Shown one piece after another: positions 11,411-12,437 of a stretch of DNA of 12,437 nt. How positions within the stretch are numbered: the first letter of the stretch is position 1; the number at the start of each line of letters is the position of its first letter. Source of the stretch: Faecalibacterium sp. UBA7177 (GTDB lineage: Bacteria; Bacillota; Clostridia; Oscillospirales; Ruminococcaceae); contig DKVN01000050.1 of NCBI GenBank assembly GCA_002491225.1, positions 8,642 through 21,078 on the forward strand. The letters run 5' to 3'. Under the pieces are notes generated by a model that worked only from the letters and a program-made list of their open reading frames with translations, was not told the DNA's origin and ran no database searches. The position numbers and the translations under genes were made by a program.

Positions 11411-12437
11411 TTAGTCGGCTGCCTCCACGTTGTCCGCGGCGTTCTCCTCAAGGGTCGGGGCCTCGCCCTGGTACTCCTCGTTGAGGCTGTGCTCGTTCAG
11501 CTTGCAGTAGTCGTACATGCCAAGGTCGGTGATGCCGACATAGGTCTTGCCGCAGTTGATCTGGACATCGACCTCGTGGCCGTCCGCGTCCACAATGCGC
11601 AGCGGCTCGTTGGGCAGGCCCTTGAGCCAGCGGATCTTCTCGAACCGGCCCTCGCTGAAGTAGTAGCCAAGGCCGCCCCAGCTGTACTCGACATGCACCA
11701 GCATGCCCGCATCGTAGCCCAAGCTCGTGTAGGGCTTGACGTCCGCAAAGAGCAGCAGCACGTTTTCAAAGGCCAGCTGTTCGCCGGTGTCGCCGTCGAT
11801 GTGCGGCTCGCCCTTGGTGTTGGTTTTGAGATACTTAAAGCTGGTGGGGTCGTAGGTAAACCCGGCGTAGTAGCTGGAGGAGTACTGGAAGTACATGCTC
11901 TGGGCGTCGCCGCCGGTGAGCACCCGGCTGGGCTCGTCGTACCGCACAAAGTTGAAGATGGGGTCCGGCTCGCCGGTGTCGTCCGCGCCGTTGGCCACCG
12001 CGGCGGCCACCTGCTCACCGCTGGTGTAGGCGCACATCTCCTGGCTGCGGGAGGCGCGGCGGTCCTGATCCCACTTGACCACCCCGCTGCCGATGCCCAA
12101 GGGGTTGTTGAGGTAGAGGTCGCGGCTGCCCCAGTCGTAGGTGCCGTCCTCCTCGAGGTTATAGGCCTGCTGGCCGGAGGGGTAGGTGCGCATGCGCAGC
12201 ATCCGGGCCGCGAAGATGCTGGCCCCCTCGTGCACATACAAAGCGCCCATCGGCAGCATCAGCTGGACATGCTGGTCCCGCGCCGAGCGCACCGGCCCGA
12301 CCTTGGGCATCTTGTCGTAATCGCTGAAAACGGCCATCATCCGGGTGATGCCGCCCTCGGTGACCATCTCATAGATGATGTCGGCGCTGCCGATGCCCCA
12401 CTGGGGAAAGGCGTCGTTGCCGCTCGACATCTTGATG
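11411..12437 (-). CDS. DUF3048 (YerB-like) protein, N-terminus missing
   Basis: The right edge cuts the gene; 341 residues remain up to the TAA at 11413-11411. The frame stays open through the edge (codons for Ile-Lys precede the Met at 12430), so that Met is not the true start. The blocks GSADIIYEMVTEGGITR, GPVRSARDQHVQ and YVHEGAS are the core of DUF3048, seen in B. subtilis YerB; the C-terminal part (YYFSEGRFEKIRWLKG, LRIVDADGHEV and CGKTYVGI) fits the second half of the family. Family members are usually cell-surface lipoproteins, so a signal peptide and lipobox are expected beyond the window. Function is unknown. The last 20 residues are strongly acidic. Identity is secure at family level. 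Confidence 0.9.
   Translation of the reverse strand, partial: IKMSSGNDAFPQWGIGSADIIYEMVTEGGITRMMAVFSDYDKMPKVGPVRSARDQHVQLMLPMGALYVHEGASIFAARMLRMRTYPSGQQAYNLEEDGTYDWGSRDLYLNNPLGIGSGVVKWDQDRRASRSQEMCAYTSGEQVAAAVANGADDTGEPDPIFNFVRYDEPSRVLTGGDAQSMYFQYSSSYYAGFTYDPTSFKYLKTNTKGEPHIDGDTGEQLAFENVLLLFADVKPYTSLGYDAGMLVHVEYSWGGLGYYFSEGRFEKIRWLKGLPNEPLRIVDADGHEVDVQINCGKTYVGITDLGMYDYCKLNEHSLNEEYQGEAPTLEENAADNVEAAD

Noticed and set aside
1..12437. CRISPR array, rRNA, prophage or defence system
   Set aside because: No regularly spaced repeats, rRNA segments, phage structural genes, nucleases or toxin-antitoxin pairs are visible; the AAA+ protein has no defence partner beside it.

Overview
The window looks like chromosomal DNA from a GC-rich, low-motility-of-gene-order Firmicute, most likely a gut Clostridium-class bacterium (Oscillospirales/Ruminococcaceae type). 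This is inferred from the gene families (a clostridial-style DUF815 AAA+ ATPase, a YerB-like DUF3048 protein, a lipobox lipoprotein without outer-membrane partners, a clostridial XRE protein with Gly-pentad repeats), strong Shine-Dalgarno sites, sigma-A-type promoters with 17-18 base spacers, and many Rho-independent terminators. The exact genus cannot be read from the sequence.

Layout. Bases 1-139 hold the C-terminus of phosphate acetyltransferase (+), ended by a strong terminator. A family 4 uracil-DNA glycosylase (+) follows, preceded by a perfect 18-bp palindrome, then a multi-spanning Wzy/O-antigen-ligase-like membrane protein (+). A bidirectional terminator separates these from a minus-strand block: cysteine synthase (own promoter with an 11-bp tandem repeat over its -10 and start region), a ZIP metal transporter of the ZupT type, and a two-part lipoprotein. 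A divergent control region (5666-5945) then leads to a plus-strand XRE regulator fused to seven perfect-length decapeptide repeats. A converging terminator separates it from a GH2 beta-galactosidase (minus). A second divergent control region (9651-9914) carries well-formed promoters for lacZ and for a DUF815 AAA+ ATPase (+). The window ends with a minus-strand DUF3048 protein cut by the right edge.

There is no single large operon. The genes are mostly independent housekeeping or accessory units, each with its own promoter and terminator. The most unusual structure is non-coding: an approximately 130-bp imperfect palindrome (11175-11305) between the ATPase gene and its terminator, flanked by an exact 10-bp direct repeat. 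This is the signature of a non-autonomous mobile element (MITE-like). Other points worth attention are the solenoid-like repeat domain of the XRE protein, a beta-galactosidase whose domain 4 appears replaced by an Ala-rich linker, the zupT leader (a terminator hairpin with no visible promoter after it), and several operator-like repeats in the divergent regions.
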